Positions 43,048-51,835 of a stretch of DNA of 64,000 nucleotides are shown here, in pieces (position 1 is the first letter of the stretch; each line of letters starts with the position of its first letter). Both the position numbers and the translations under genes were made by a program. This DNA is from Nanobdellota archaeon (GTDB lineage: Archaea > Nanobdellota > Nanobdellia > Woesearchaeales > UBA9642). Under the pieces are notes generated by a model. It saw nothing but the letters and a program-made list of their open reading frames with translations. It was not told the DNA's origin and ran no database searches. The stretch lies in contig JAKAKR010000016.1 of NCBI GenBank assembly GCA_021813435.1, positions 40,606-104,605 of the forward strand. The letters run 5' to 3'.

Positions 43048-43581
43048 TTATTGCTTGATGATTTTTCTTGCAGGTTTTTTGGGGGCTGCTGCGGTGTTTG
43101 TCTCCTGCAGTTTCTGTCCATTCTTTCCATTCTTGGTGATGGTCAGATCATGCTCTTCAAGGAAGATCTTGATGTGACGCTTGCTTCTGAAATATCCTCC
43201 CTTGGACTTAAGGTAGAGATCGCGGTATACCTTGCGATTGATGATCTTCTTATCGACGAGTTCCTTGAGGAATGCGCGCTGGACACGGACAGTGTTTCTC
43301 CACATCTTACGGGTGTCGAAATGAGTGTCGAACTTTCCCTTGCGTGAGCCTGGTCCTTTCTGCCGTCCCTTGCTCTTCTGGATCTTTTTCTTGCGTGTAC
43401 GTTCCTGGGATATTCCGCGTGCAGGAATCATGCTGATGGCATGGTCTCCAACGAGGAGTCGCAGATCACGTTTCGTGATTGCCTGCTTGATGTCATCAAG
43501 CCTGCTCTCATCGAACACGACTCTCTTGGGAGAGCACTGCAGGATTTGTGCGGCGAGTCTTTTTTGAACTTTTAGATCCAT
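43048..43581 (-). CDS. rpl19e: Ribosomal protein eL19
   Basis: 177 residues from ATG 43581 with GAGGT upstream. Starts MDLKVQKRLAAQIL and has the basic KGRQKGPGSRKGKFDTH loop and long helix of eL19. Archaeal length is normally about 150; the extra is a short Ala/Pro/Lys tail. The frame's extension to 43635 is not supported. Confidence 0.95.
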   Translation of the reverse strand: MDLKVQKRLAAQILQCSPKRVVFDESRLDDIKQAITKRDLRLLVGDHAISMIPARGISQERTRKKKIQKSKGRQKGPGSRKGKFDTHFDTRKMWRNTVRVQRAFLKELVDKKIINRKVYRDLYLKSKGGYFRSKRHIKIFLEEHDLTITKNGKNGQKLQETNTAAAPKKPARKIIKQ

Positions 43582-43647
43582 TTTAAACCTCAATGAATAG
43601 TGTGTATTGGAATAGTGTGTTGCATGCAGCCTCATGCTGCAATATAT

Positions 43648-44262
43648 TTATTGCTTGTGGATGAGGATGTCATCCTTCTCTTTCTTTTCAAGCTTGCGCT
43701 TCTCCTCTTCATCAGCAGGCTCAGTTGTCTCTGCAGCGCTGGTCTCCTGCGCCTTTGCCTTGTCTTTCTCCTTCTTTTCGGCTTTCTTGACTGATTCCTC
43801 GATGTTCTTCTTCTTTTTCTCTTCCTTGGTCTTCTTCTCAGTCTGTTTAGCCTCTTTTGCAGCAGTGATTTTTGCAGTCACCTGTTCTGGCTTGATGTTA
43901 AGGATTGTGATTTTCTGCTCCTGCGCCTTTGCAAGTATCTCGAGACGCTTGCGGGTACCGACTGTTGATGCGATGACGATTCCCTCATCCTTTTGGACTT
44001 TTGCAAGATCTACAGTGTTGAATACGATGACTTGTTTGAATCCCTTGCCGTGGTATCCTCTGATCTCGACTGGCGATCGCCATCCCTGCTTGACTCTGCG
44101 GGCATAGCCTTTTTTCTGGTGTCGCATCTTTGATTGGATTCCCAGAGGTCTCTTCCATCGCCGGGAAAGTCTGCGCTTCTTATGATAGTCCTGCTGCAAA
44201 AATTCTGGCTTTTTGGATTTGATGGTTTTACGGACCTTCAAGAGTTTTTTCGTATCAGTCAT
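43648..44262 (-). CDS. rpl32e: Ribosomal protein eL32 with a long charged tail
   Basis: 204 residues. The core (about 1-130) contains RRWKRPLGIQSKMRHQKKG, SPVEIRGYHGKGFKQVIV and IVIASTVGTRKRLEIL. The last about 70 residues are an extension of Lys, Glu and Ala, predicted disordered or coiled. Similar Lys/Ala/Glu tails occur on uL24, uS3 and eL14 in this genome, so such tails are a shared trait here. Confidence 0.95.
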   Translation of the reverse strand: MTDTKKLLKVRKTIKSKKPEFLQQDYHKKRRLSRRWKRPLGIQSKMRHQKKGYARRVKQGWRSPVEIRGYHGKGFKQVIVFNTVDLAKVQKDEGIVIASTVGTRKRLEILAKAQEQKITILNIKPEQVTAKITAAKEAKQTEKKTKEEKKKKNIEESVKKAEKKEKDKAKAQETSAAETTEPADEEEKRKLEKKEKDDILIHKQ

Positions 44263-44281
44263 TTTAATCGTCCATCCTTCA

Positions 44282-44830
44282 TTACTTCATATCGACGCCA
44301 TCTTTATTGGTGATGTAGATGCCGTCCTGGAATATGCGCCGGTCAAAGTCTGCCCTGCGTGCAATCTGCTCGATTGCAGCTGCGACCTGTGAAGTGAGTT
44401 CTTTATCGATGCCAGTAACTGTGATTTCTGGCTCTGCGATCTTTACCTCAACTCCGGGTTTGATCTTGAGTGTTCGGGGGACTGTCTCTCCCATATAATT
44501 CTTGACTTCAAGGATTCCGTTCTTGAGTGTGACTTTCATCGGGAAATGCCCTGAGCAGATTTTGAGCTTGTAAGTGACTCCATTCGTGACCCCATGGAAC
44601 ATATTCTTGAGATGCGCTTCAGTGGAGTAGATTGCTGCCTTCTCGCGCTTAGTCGGCTTTTTTGCAGTAAAGACAATCTTATTATCCTGGACACTGATTG
44701 CAATCTTGGGAAAAATGAATGCGCGACTGACCTCTCCTTTGGATCCCTTGACCTTGAATACGCCGTGATCATTTGTTACAGTGATCTTTTCAGGGATTGC
44801 AACTTCGTAAGTCATTTGTGCTGGTTTCAT
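44282..44830 (-). CDS. rpl6: Ribosomal protein uL6
   Basis: 182 residues with the two repeated alpha/beta domains. MTYEVAIPEKITVTNDHGVFKVKGSKG style opening, GVTNGVTYKLKICSGHFP in the linker, and EITVTGIDKELTSQVAAAIEQ in the second domain. AAGGA five bases before the ATG at 44830; ATG at 44815 is an alternative. Confidence 0.95.
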   Translation of the reverse strand: MKPAQMTYEVAIPEKITVTNDHGVFKVKGSKGEVSRAFIFPKIAISVQDNKIVFTAKKPTKREKAAIYSTEAHLKNMFHGVTNGVTYKLKICSGHFPMKVTLKNGILEVKNYMGETVPRTLKIKPGVEVKIAEPEITVTGIDKELTSQVAAAIEQIARRADFDRRIFQDGIYITNKDGVDMK

Positions 44831-44870
44831 GGTATTCCTTTGATAATATCTTCACTATTGATTGCAGTGT

Positions 44871-45260
44871 TTAGTAGCAGTAGGCGATTAATCGTCCGCC
44901 GAGTCCGAGTGATTTTGCCTCTTGGTGTGTCATCATGCCTTTTGATGTTGAGACAATGATGATACCGAAGTCCTTTGCGGGCAGGTATCGCTTCTCGAAT
45001 TTCTCATAATTGTCTTTCTTGACATTGAATCGTGGTTTGATGACTCCGACCTTATTGACTGTTCCGAGCAGGTTGATCTGGAGCAGGTTGCCCTTGCCAT
45101 CCTCAACTTCAGTGTATCCGCCGACATAATTGTGCGTATTCAAGAGTGAGAGTACTTTGCGGATGATCTTTGAATTATTCTGGACAATGACTTCCTTACG
45201 TCCCAATTTCTCATGATTATTAATATGGGACAGTACGTTTGCGAGTGGGTCGTTTAGCAT
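44871..45260 (-). CDS. rps8: Ribosomal protein uS8
   Basis: 129 residues, archaeal length. Starts MLNDPLANVLSHINNHEKLGR and ends with IIVSTSKGMMTHQEAK, then GGRLIAYCY, the canonical uS8 C-terminus that binds the central domain of 16S rRNA. Confidence 0.96.
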   Translation of the reverse strand: MLNDPLANVLSHINNHEKLGRKEVIVQNNSKIIRKVLSLLNTHNYVGGYTEVEDGKGNLLQINLLGTVNKVGVIKPRFNVKKDNYEKFEKRYLPAKDFGIIIVSTSKGMMTHQEAKSLGLGGRLIAYCY

Positions 45261-45313
45261 TTTACACCTATATGCGCGCTCCGACGCGTGTTATCGCGAA
45301 GATTTGGCGCTGT

Positions 45314-45544
45314 CTAATTATACTTTTTGAATCCGATCTTTGTTGCAACATCACGAAAGCATTGGCGGCATAAGTGGAGTCCATACTTGCTGATATGGCC
45401 GCCTGTTCTTCCGCAGCGCACGCATTTCTTTTTCAAATCACTCTGCGGGCGATCCTTGGGAATACTATACTTCTTGTATTTAGCCATCTTTCCCGGCTTG
45501 CCCCGGATTTGTTGCAATACTTTTGAGTGATCAGTTGTAGTCAT
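45314..45544 (-). CDS. rps14: Ribosomal protein uS14 (zinc form)
   Basis: 76 residues from ATG 45544. The zinc motif is [10 protein letters not shown]...CRQC, and the end [14 protein letters not shown] is archaeal. Most archaeal uS14 proteins are about 55 residues and would start at the internal Met of [11 protein letters not shown]. The longer start has GAGGAATAAA directly upstream, overlapping the end of rpl5, so it is kept, with the shorter form possible. Confidence 0.94.
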   Translation of the reverse strand: MTTTDHSKVLQQIRGKPGKMAKYKKYSIPKDRPQSDLKKKCVRCGRTGGHISKYGLHLCRQCFRDVATKIGFKKYN

Positions 45545-45545
45545 T

Positions 45546-46076
45546 TTATTCCTCTTCTTCTGAGATGATTTTGACCTGATAATTTTTCTTCATGAACGCA
45601 ATGGACTCATCCTTCGGGATGCGGTGATGGAGCGGGATGACCTTCTTGAGGTTTTTTCGCTTCTTGATCCTAAATCCTGGACGCTCGAGGGTGATTGCGC
45701 ATTGGAGTCCCATGGATCCGATCTCAGGATCATACTTGGTGTCCTTGATGTCAATGTATTCCTTGATGCCAAAGCTGATATTGCCGTTCTCGTCGAAATT
45801 GTTGAGGTCAAGGCGATTCTCTGAGGCTGCAAGCAGGCGCGGGATGATGTCTAACGCTTCCTTGTGCCGGAGCGTGATCTTGCATCCGATGGGCAGTCCT
45901 GGTCGCAATCCCCATGCAGCAATCCTGCAGTTCGTGACTGTCTTTACAGGTTCAATGCCAGTGATGTGCTTGAGGAGGCGCTGGCCTTTTGCAAGGACAT
46001 TCTGGTCTTTACCTGCACCAATATTGAGCGTGACCTTCTCGACACGGATTGTTCGCATGATGTTTTCGCTTGTCAT
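45546..46076 (-). CDS. rpl5: Ribosomal protein uL5
   Basis: 176 residues. [28 protein letters not shown] and [23 protein letters not shown] are the 5S rRNA-binding segments. The C-terminus has [22 protein letters not shown]. It ends in three Glu codons that supply the ribosome site of the following uS14 gene. Start ATG 46076; TTG 46085 is in frame. Confidence 0.95.
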   Translation of the reverse strand: MTSENIMRTIRVEKVTLNIGAGKDQNVLAKGQRLLKHITGIEPVKTVTNCRIAAWGLRPGLPIGCKITLRHKEALDIIPRLLAASENRLDLNNFDENGNISFGIKEYIDIKDTKYDPEIGSMGLQCAITLERPGFRIKKRKNLKKVIPLHHRIPKDESIAFMKKNYQVKIISEEEE

Positions 46077-46115
46077 TTTATTCAAAAACCTTTTTGATTC
46101 TGATTATAATCCTGC

Positions 46116-46805
46116 TTATTTTGTCATCTTGATTGCAGGCTTGTCCTTGCCCACGATGAGTACATAATCCTTCTTTGTTTCAAAGACCTCATCGCCTTCC
46201 TTGATGATGACTGATTCTTTCTTTACCTCAAGGAGTGTTCCGATTTTTCCCGTGTGCTTTCCCTTGTAGAGGAGTGCAAGCATATCCTTTTCGAATTTCA
46301 GATGCTCCTTGACGAGCTGTCCGGGAACAGTGAGGATGAGTGAATCATTGACCTTGTAGTGCTGTTTTTCAAAAAAGACATTGCGGCCATCCAAAAGGTT
46401 CAATTGGAGTTTCTTTTGCACATAACTCTTGCCGATGATCTTGACAATCTTGAGTCCTGCCTCTTCTTTACTGACTGGGATGAGCTTGAGGACACTGTCC
46501 TTGTCGATGATGAGTCGGTAGTTGCTGTTTGTCTTGGGAAATGTCACAACGTCAGTAAAACAGACCGGGTAGCGGTAATCAGCGACCCTTTTACCGTTCA
46601 CGATGATCTCTTCAGTCTTGATCAGGTGCTTGGTGTCGCGGATGCTTTGGACAAGTCCTAATTCATATTTGAGTATATTTGCAATAGGCATGGTGAGCTC
46701 TTTTTTCATGCCACCCGGATTGCTGCGGGTAATGAATGTTATCCCGCGACGCTGGATATGCCATGTCTTCGGAGCGTTTAATCGTTTTAAATGTCGTTTA
46801 ACCAT
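46116..46805 (-). CDS. rps4e: Ribosomal protein eS4
   Basis: 229 residues. Starts VKRHLKRLNAPKTWHIQRRG, then an S4 domain (LGLVQSIRDTKHLIKTEEIIVNGK) and a C-terminal KOW barrel (KHTGKIGTLLEVKKESVII). Archaeal and eukaryotic only. Eight bases separate it from uL24. Confidence 0.96.
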   Translation of the reverse strand: MVKRHLKRLNAPKTWHIQRRGITFITRSNPGGMKKELTMPIANILKYELGLVQSIRDTKHLIKTEEIIVNGKRVADYRYPVCFTDVVTFPKTNSNYRLIIDKDSVLKLIPVSKEEAGLKIVKIIGKSYVQKKLQLNLLDGRNVFFEKQHYKVNDSLILTVPGQLVKEHLKFEKDMLALLYKGKHTGKIGTLLEVKKESVIIKEGDEVFETKKDYVLIVGKDKPAIKMTK

Positions 46806-46812
46806 TTTTTCC

Positions 46813-47364
46813 TCATGCGGACTGGGTATTTGATTTTGCGGTTTTGGACTGTGCCTTGCGTGCAGCAGTGCCTGCGGTAGTTGCAGTACTTGCCTTTGCG
46901 GACTGCGCTGTCTTTGTTACTGTTGCAGTCGTTGCAGTCTTTGCTGCAGGACGCGGGACAGCAGCTTTCGGTGCTGCGCGGCCTTCTTTGCCTTTTGAAA
47001 GTTTTTCCATACGCTTCTTATCGTCAGTATTGAGTTCGACGATGAGCAGGTTTGATGGCTCGAGCGGATGGCGCGCCTTGCTGCCGTCTTTTTTGGTATG
47101 CTCGATCTTTGAAATGAATATCTGTCCATTTTTGACATCGATCTCTTCAACTTTTCCTTCCTGTTTACGGTATTGCCCGCGCATGATGCGTACCTTGTCG
47201 CCGGCGCGGAGTCGGAGTGCGCGCAGACCATACTTTGCGCGGAGCTCTTTGGAGAGGTGCGCATGCAGGAATGCACCTTTGCGGTGAAGCGGCGCATTGA
47301 ATCGATACTTGCGCTGCTTATTTGGCTTGGTGCTGGAATTCCAGTTGAGTGAAAATGTTTTCAT
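46813..47364 (-). CDS. rpl24: Ribosomal protein uL24 with an Ala/Thr/Lys tail
   Basis: 183 residues. The first about 120 form archaeal uL24, with a basic N-terminus (WNSSTKPNKQRKYRF), ELRAKYGLRALRLRAGDKV and a KOW motif IMRGQYRKQEGKV. The last about 60 residues are low-complexity Ala, Thr and Lys, absent from most uL24 proteins. Confidence 0.95.
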   Translation of the reverse strand: MKTFSLNWNSSTKPNKQRKYRFNAPLHRKGAFLHAHLSKELRAKYGLRALRLRAGDKVRIMRGQYRKQEGKVEEIDVKNGQIFISKIEHTKKDGSKARHPLEPSNLLIVELNTDDKKRMEKLSKGKEGRAAPKAAVPRPAAKTATTATVTKTAQSAKASTATTAGTAARKAQSKTAKSNTQSA

Positions 47365-47399
47365 TGTAATGAATCCTCATGATTGTATACGATAATGTT

Positions 47400-47801
47400 T
47401 TATACGATAATGCTTGCAATCTTTGCAACTGCAGGCCAGCGGTCAGCGACCTCTTTTGCAATCGGTCCCTTGAAGATTGTTCCTTTCGGGTTTCCTTTCT
47501 CGTCTTTGAGGACGACGACTGAATTATCCTCGAACTTGATGCGCATGCCATTTGCCCGGCGATACTCTTTTTTCTGCCGGACGACAATTGCAAAAAATAC
47601 CTGTTTTCGCACATCAGGCTTACCTTTCTTTACTGCGACCATGACAAGGTCTGCGATTCCTGCTGCAGGCTTCTTGCCTTTGCGGGTCTTGTGTCCGATG
47701 ACTGCAAAGATGCGAACAGTCTTTGCGCCGGAATTGTCGCAGGTCTCAACTTCAGAGCCGACCGGCAATGATTTGACGATGTTTGCTTTGAGTGCTTTCA
47801 T
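47400..47801 (-). CDS. rpl14: Ribosomal protein uL14
   Basis: 133 residues. The signature SEVETCDNSGAKTVRIFAVIG is followed by VVRQKKEYRRANGMRIKFEDNSVVVL and the C-terminal PIAKEVADRWPAVAKIASIIV. Fully archaeal layout between uS17 and uL24. Confidence 0.96.
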   Translation of the reverse strand: MKALKANIVKSLPVGSEVETCDNSGAKTVRIFAVIGHKTRKGKKPAAGIADLVMVAVKKGKPDVRKQVFFAIVVRQKKEYRRANGMRIKFEDNSVVVLKDEKGNPKGTIFKGPIAKEVADRWPAVAKIASIIV

Positions 47802-47854
47802 GGTAAACCTTTATGATAATAATCTGATGATGGTTTGGATTGTTTGCGCGCTCC

Positions 47855-48208
47855 TTATGCAGCCTCTGCTGCTTTCTTGACGCGCTCGATGATGACGAAT
47901 GTCTTGGTCTTGGAGAGCGGTCTTGTCTCGCCGATGCGGACTGTGTCGCCGGCTTTTGCATCAATGCATTTAGGATTGTGCGCCTTGACCCGTGTTCGTC
48001 GCAATTCGAATCGCTCATACTTCTTATTGTATCTGCGAACCGGCCACTCGACGATTGCAGTGTTCTGCATCTTGTCGCTCTTGATTGTTCCGGTGAATAT
48101 GCGTCCACGGACTTTGATTGCGCCGTGATACGGGCATTTGCGGTCAGTGCATGCAGTTTTCGGTGCAGCAGTTTCCAATCCGATGTTTCGTGTTTTCGCG
48201 TCTTTCAT
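47855..48208 (-). CDS. rps17: Ribosomal protein uS17
   Basis: 117 residues. It opens with a Cys pair (TACTDRKCPYHG) shared with archaeal uS17, then GRIFTGTIKSDKMQNTAIVEW and the rRNA-binding motif VKAHNPKCIDAKAGDTVRIGETRPLSKTK. Confidence 0.95.
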   Translation of the reverse strand: MKDAKTRNIGLETAAPKTACTDRKCPYHGAIKVRGRIFTGTIKSDKMQNTAIVEWPVRRYNKKYERFELRRTRVKAHNPKCIDAKAGDTVRIGETRPLSKTKTFVIIERVKKAAEAA

Positions 48209-48209
48209 T

Positions 48210-48467
48210 TTATCCTTTGATTTTGATCCGATCTTCCGGTTGCTTCATGATCTTATTCCCTTCGACGAGCCTGCGCTCAATCAAAAAGACATTGTCCTTT
48301 TTCATGATCATCTTGAACTCGCGGAATTTCTGCTTGGTGACGAGCACCTTGAAGCTGCTGCGCGTTTCATCAACGATCTTGCCGGTGAGCCCCTGAAGCT
48401 GGGTATTGCGGCTCCTGATGATTTCGACTTGCTTGCCGATAAATTCCATTTTGAGTATGTTTGTCAT
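48210..48467 (-). CDS. rnp1: RNase P protein component 1 (Rpp29/Pop4)
   Basis: 85 residues from ATG 48467. The Sm-like Rpp29 barrel is seen in EFIGKQVEIIRSRNTQLQGLTGKIVDE and the end FLIERRLVEGNKIMKQPEDR. RNase P matures tRNA 5' ends, and this subunit pairs with Rpp21. The frame extends to 48611 across the eIF1 gene, but that part is not family sequence. The position between eIF1 and uS17 is normal in archaea. Confidence 0.92.
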   Translation of the reverse strand: MTNILKMEFIGKQVEIIRSRNTQLQGLTGKIVDETRSSFKVLVTKQKFREFKMIMKKDNVFLIERRLVEGNKIMKQPEDRIKIKG

Positions 48468-48486
48468 ATGAATACGCGTTACGTCT

Positions 48487-48801
48487 TTAGCGCTCCTTGA
48501 CCTGGATGGTCTCTGGTGGAAAGCCCATCTGCACAAGATGTTCCTGAACCTTGAGGACATGGTTGCCCTGCAGTTCAATGTATCCATTCTTTGCAGTTCC
48601 GCCGCAGGCAAGCTTGTTCTTTAAATCCTTGGACAGTTCCCTGATATCGATATCAGTTGTATCGATACCTTCAATCAATGTATATTGCTTGCCGAATTTC
48701 TTCTTGACAATCTTCACAACAATCTGTTGGCTTTCTTTAGCTATTTGCTCGCAGACACAGAGTTCCTTAGGCAAACCGCAAACATTGCATACCATAGTCA
48801 T
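48487..48801 (-). CDS. Translation initiation factor eIF1/SUI1
   Basis: 104 residues. An N-terminal CxxC-x4-CxC zinc-like knuckle (CNVCGLPKELCVC) leads into the SUI1 fold: YTLIEGIDTTDIDIRELSKDLKNK, then CGGTAKNGYIELQGNH. It helps start-codon choice on the small subunit. Standard archaeal place between uL29 and Rpp29. Confidence 0.94.
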   Translation of the reverse strand: MTMVCNVCGLPKELCVCEQIAKESQQIVVKIVKKKFGKQYTLIEGIDTTDIDIRELSKDLKNKLACGGTAKNGYIELQGNHVLKVQEHLVQMGFPPETIQVKER

Positions 48802-48837
48802 TTTTCTTGTTGTGTACCTTTGTTGTTTTTTATGTCA

Positions 48838-49077
48838 TTAAAGGCTCTTGTAAGCCTTTTTTTTCGTCTGTAATGATTGAACTTGAGTTGCAGTGAGTTG
48901 CCGGGTGAGCGTCTCTGCTTTTGCGATTGTCCGCTTGATCTCGCGGATCTGTTTTGTGCTCTTGGGCGTTGTGCCGATAGCAACCTGCGCGTTGAGTTTC
49001 ATTAATTCGACGCGAAGATCGTGGAGCTTTTTTGCAAGCTCGTCCTTCGGCATTTTCTGGAGATCGTTAAATTTCAT
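48838..49077 (-). CDS. rpl29: Ribosomal protein uL29
   Basis: 79 residues from ATG 49077: FNDLQKMPKDELAKKLHDLRVELMKLNAQV, then IREIKRTIAKAETL, the two-helix hairpin of uL29. The frame runs on to 49155 through uS3 and is not used. The start follows the uS3 stop by four bases. Confidence 0.94.
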   Translation of the reverse strand: MKFNDLQKMPKDELAKKLHDLRVELMKLNAQVAIGTTPKSTKQIREIKRTIAKAETLTRQLTATQVQSLQTKKKAYKSL

Positions 49078-49081
49078 TGCG

Positions 49082-49894
49082 TCACTCTTTCTTTTCTTCC
49101 TTTTTTTTTGCAGGCTTTCGCGCAGGCTTTTTCTTCTCGCCGTCAGCCTTGTCATCTTTTGCAGTGGTCTTTTCGGTCTTCTTGCGTGGTGCTGCGCGTT
49201 TCTTCTGCTCTGCTGCAGGCTTTTCTGATTGTTCAGTCTTTGCAGCAGTTTCAGTCATGGATATGCTTTTTCCGGTGGTTGCGTCCTGGACTGTTGCATC
49301 GATGTATTCGACATCATCCGGAAGCTTGGTGTTTCCTGGCATGATGCGGACCTGGATTCCGACAACACCGGTCTTTAATTTTGCTGAAGTGTATGCGGTC
49401 TTGATGTCTGAGACTGCGACATCGCCGGACTTCTTGATATAGCCCATGTAAAATCTCCATGTCTTTGCCCTGCTGGAAGGGACTTTTCCGGAGATGAGGA
49501 TCTCGACTCCGCGCGCGCCGGCATTCATGACATCGCTCATTGCCTTATGGCCGATGCCTTTGAACCGTGCAGTGCCGAATCGTTCGAGTGAATTTGCGAT
49601 GGATTCTGCAACGATGTTTGCATCAGACCAGGGCTGGTCTGCCTCTACGAGTTCGATCTGCGGGTTTTCGAGCTTGAATCGTACTTTGAGTTCCTGCGTG
49701 AGCCGTGTGATGTTTGAGCCGCTCTTTCCGACGACGAGTCCGGGCCTTGAGGAACAGATGAGTATTTTTTCTCCGAGTGGTGTTCGTTGCAGTTTGATGT
49801 AGCTGAGTCCTGCTTTTCCAAGGACACTGCGCAGGTATTCCTCAATCTGGAATTCCTTCAGGTTTTCTGCAACAAATTTTCGCTCTATCAACAT
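49082..49894 (-). CDS. rps3: Ribosomal protein uS3 with a lysine-rich tail
   Basis: 270 residues. A type 2 KH domain (VVGKSGSNITRLTQELKVRF) is followed by the C-terminal domain with GARGVEILISGKVPSSRAKTWRF. The last about 60 residues are Lys/Ala/Glu low complexity. It starts eight bases before the uL22 stop in transcription order. Confidence 0.95.
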   Translation of the reverse strand: MLIERKFVAENLKEFQIEEYLRSVLGKAGLSYIKLQRTPLGEKILICSSRPGLVVGKSGSNITRLTQELKVRFKLENPQIELVEADQPWSDANIVAESIANSLERFGTARFKGIGHKAMSDVMNAGARGVEILISGKVPSSRAKTWRFYMGYIKKSGDVAVSDIKTAYTSAKLKTGVVGIQVRIMPGNTKLPDDVEYIDATVQDATTGKSISMTETAAKTEQSEKPAAEQKKRAAPRKKTEKTTAKDDKADGEKKKPARKPAKKKEEKKE

Positions 49895-49901
49895 TTCACC
49901 C

Positions 49902-50393
49902 TTATTGTTTATCCTTTTCCTTGACGTCCTTTTTTGGCGCAGTCTTTTTTACAGTCCCCTTGACCTCTGCGACAACGACTTCGATGTGCGCGGTCTTGAA
50001 GACTGATCGACGCTGCCTGCCGTAATGCCACTGCTTGGGTGCGGTCTGCACTGCGATATGGACGATCTTGAGGTCTGATGCGCTTAAACCCTTGTTTTTT
50101 GCGTTTGCCTCTGCAGACTTGATGACACGCCTGATTGCCGTGCATGCCTTGACGGGATAGCGTCCTGCAGCAATGCCGGGCTTGTGTCCAAGTCCGTTCG
50201 TATATTTATGGAATGGGATTGCCTTTTTCTTGGTGATTGCGTCGTCAAGGATCATGACTGCCTGTCCGACACTGCGTCCGCGGATGTAACTGCAGATCTC
50301 AATGGACTGCTTGGGGGAGATATTGAGGTTTCTCCCAATTGCCATTGCCGTATTCTCAATGTTTTTTTGGAATGCGTGATTTTTTTTTGTCAT
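49902..50393 (-). CDS. rpl22: Ribosomal protein uL22
   Basis: 163 residues. The archaeal uL22 core has ISPKQSIEICSYIRGRSVGQA, YPVKACTAIRRVIKSAEANAKNKG and the tunnel loop TAPKQWHYGRQRR. A short lysine-rich tail follows. Confidence 0.95.
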   Translation of the reverse strand: MTKKNHAFQKNIENTAMAIGRNLNISPKQSIEICSYIRGRSVGQAVMILDDAITKKKAIPFHKYTNGLGHKPGIAAGRYPVKACTAIRRVIKSAEANAKNKGLSASDLKIVHIAVQTAPKQWHYGRQRRSVFKTAHIEVVVAEVKGTVKKTAPKKDVKEKDKQ

Positions 50394-50413
50394 GGTCGTT
50401 CACAGGTTACAAC

Positions 50414-50791
50414 TTATTTTGCGGTATTCGCTGATGATTTTGATGCACCGACACCGGGCGAGTTATGCTGGACGCGCTTGCGGGTCATGACGAGTTCGCC
50501 AAAGAACATGCCAATCATATCTTCCTGAATGATGACCGGGATGAATTCCTTGCCGTTGTGGATCTTGATGGTCTTGCCGACGAATTGCGGGAGCACAAGC
50601 ATGTCGCGGACATGGGTCTCGATGCTGTCTTTTTTTGCAAGTTTTGCAATGATCTTCTTTTTCCCGTCGTCAAAGCCGCGGGTGATTGATCGACGCTGCC
50701 TGCTGGGAAGCAATTCAGCAAGTTCCTTAAGTGAGAGCTTCTGTAATGCCTCAAGTGAGAGTCCACGATACATGAATTCTTTTTTTGCCAT
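50414..50791 (-). CDS. rps19: Ribosomal protein uS19
   Basis: 125 residues from ATG 50791. It has the archaeal N-terminal helix ([27 protein letters not shown]) and the core [25 protein letters not shown] plus [17 protein letters not shown]. The frame extends to 50938 through uL2 and is not used. The start overlaps the uL2 end closely. Confidence 0.95.
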   Translation of the reverse strand: MAKKEFMYRGLSLEALQKLSLKELAELLPSRQRRSITRGFDDGKKKIIAKLAKKDSIETHVRDMLVLPQFVGKTIKIHNGKEFIPVIIQEDMIGMFFGELVMTRKRVQHNSPGVGASKSSANTAK

Positions 50792-50792
50792 T

Positions 50793-51518
50793 TTATTGTA
50801 CGACCTTTGTTCTTGTCTTGGATTGTCCGGTCTTGCGTGGCCTGATGTAGCCGACGTTTCTTCCTGGCGGCGCATTCTTCGGTGCAGGTCTTGCCTTGCT
50901 CTTACGTGATGAACGCTTGTTACCGAATGGGTGGTCAACGGCGTTCTGCGCGGATCCTGACATGATTGGGTATTTCTTGTTGCGTGCCTTCATATAATAG
51001 TGCATGGTTCCTGCCTTGAGGAATGGTTTCTCCTTTCTTCCGGCTCCTGCAACGATGCCGACTGTTGCGCGGCAGTTGGGATGGAATTCCTTTAATTTCT
51101 TTGAAGGCAATAGGACTGCAATCTCCTTATCTGATTTTGAAAAGATTTTTGCAAAGCTTCCGGTTGTCCTGCAGAATTTTCCGCCGTCTCCCGGGACGCC
51201 TTCGATGTTGAAGATGAGTGTTCCTTCGGAAAGGTCTTTGAGGCAGAGACTGTTGCCGATAGCAGGTTTTGCCTGTTCTCCGACGAGTAATGTCTGTCCG
51301 ACCTGGACTCCTTCGGGCGCGATAAGTAGGCCCTTGGTCTTGTCATTGTATTCGACTTCCAGGAGTGGCGCAGAGTTGCCCTGCGATTTGACAATGTCAG
51401 TGATGGTTGCGCTCGTCACGCCATGCTTGAGCCGCGCTTCTCCTAAGTAGCGGAAGCTTGGCGCAGTGTAGCGTGGGCCGCCTTTTCCTCGTGCCTGTTG
51501 TGTAAGATTTTTACCCAT
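50793..51518 (-). CDS. rpl2: Ribosomal protein uL2
   Basis: 241 residues. Conserved peptidyl-transferase segment [20 protein letters not shown], with [22 protein letters not shown] near the start and [22 protein letters not shown] in the middle. The His of AVDHPFG is the near-universal catalytic-centre residue (family knowledge). Confidence 0.96.
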   Translation of the reverse strand: MGKNLTQQARGKGGPRYTAPSFRYLGEARLKHGVTSATITDIVKSQGNSAPLLEVEYNDKTKGLLIAPEGVQVGQTLLVGEQAKPAIGNSLCLKDLSEGTLIFNIEGVPGDGGKFCRTTGSFAKIFSKSDKEIAVLLPSKKLKEFHPNCRATVGIVAGAGRKEKPFLKAGTMHYYMKARNKKYPIMSGSAQNAVDHPFGNKRSSRKSKARPAPKNAPPGRNVGYIRPRKTGQSKTRTKVVQ

Positions 51519-51550
51519 GGTGATCCTTTGTGTTTATTGATTTTTTATGA

Positions 51551-51802
51551 TTATAATAGTCCGAGTTTTGTTGCGACATCGATTGCAGGCGTTTCGCCGC
51601 TGAATTTGACGTATGCGCGTTTCTTTGCATCCGGGCCGATCCGGGTGTTGACGCTGATGATCTTGACTGCAAACATCTCTTCAAGGGTCCGCTTGATTGC
51701 GTCCTTTGTTGCCATCTTGTCCACTTCGAAGATGAGCGTATTTTCCGCTTCCATCAACCTGATGGATTTTTCCGTCGATAATGGGTGTTTGATGATTTCC
51801 AT
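51551..51802 (-). CDS. rpl23: Ribosomal protein uL23
   Basis: 83 residues, usual archaeal length. Starts MEIIKHPLSTEKSIRLMEAENTL and has KDAIKRTLEEMFAVKIISVNTRI, the tunnel-exit docking protein for SRP. Confidence 0.95.
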   Translation of the reverse strand: MEIIKHPLSTEKSIRLMEAENTLIFEVDKMATKDAIKRTLEEMFAVKIISVNTRIGPDAKKRAYVKFSGETPAIDVATKLGLL

Positions 51803-51835
51803 GTTTGCCTTTTATGCGTGTCAAATGTTTTGGTA

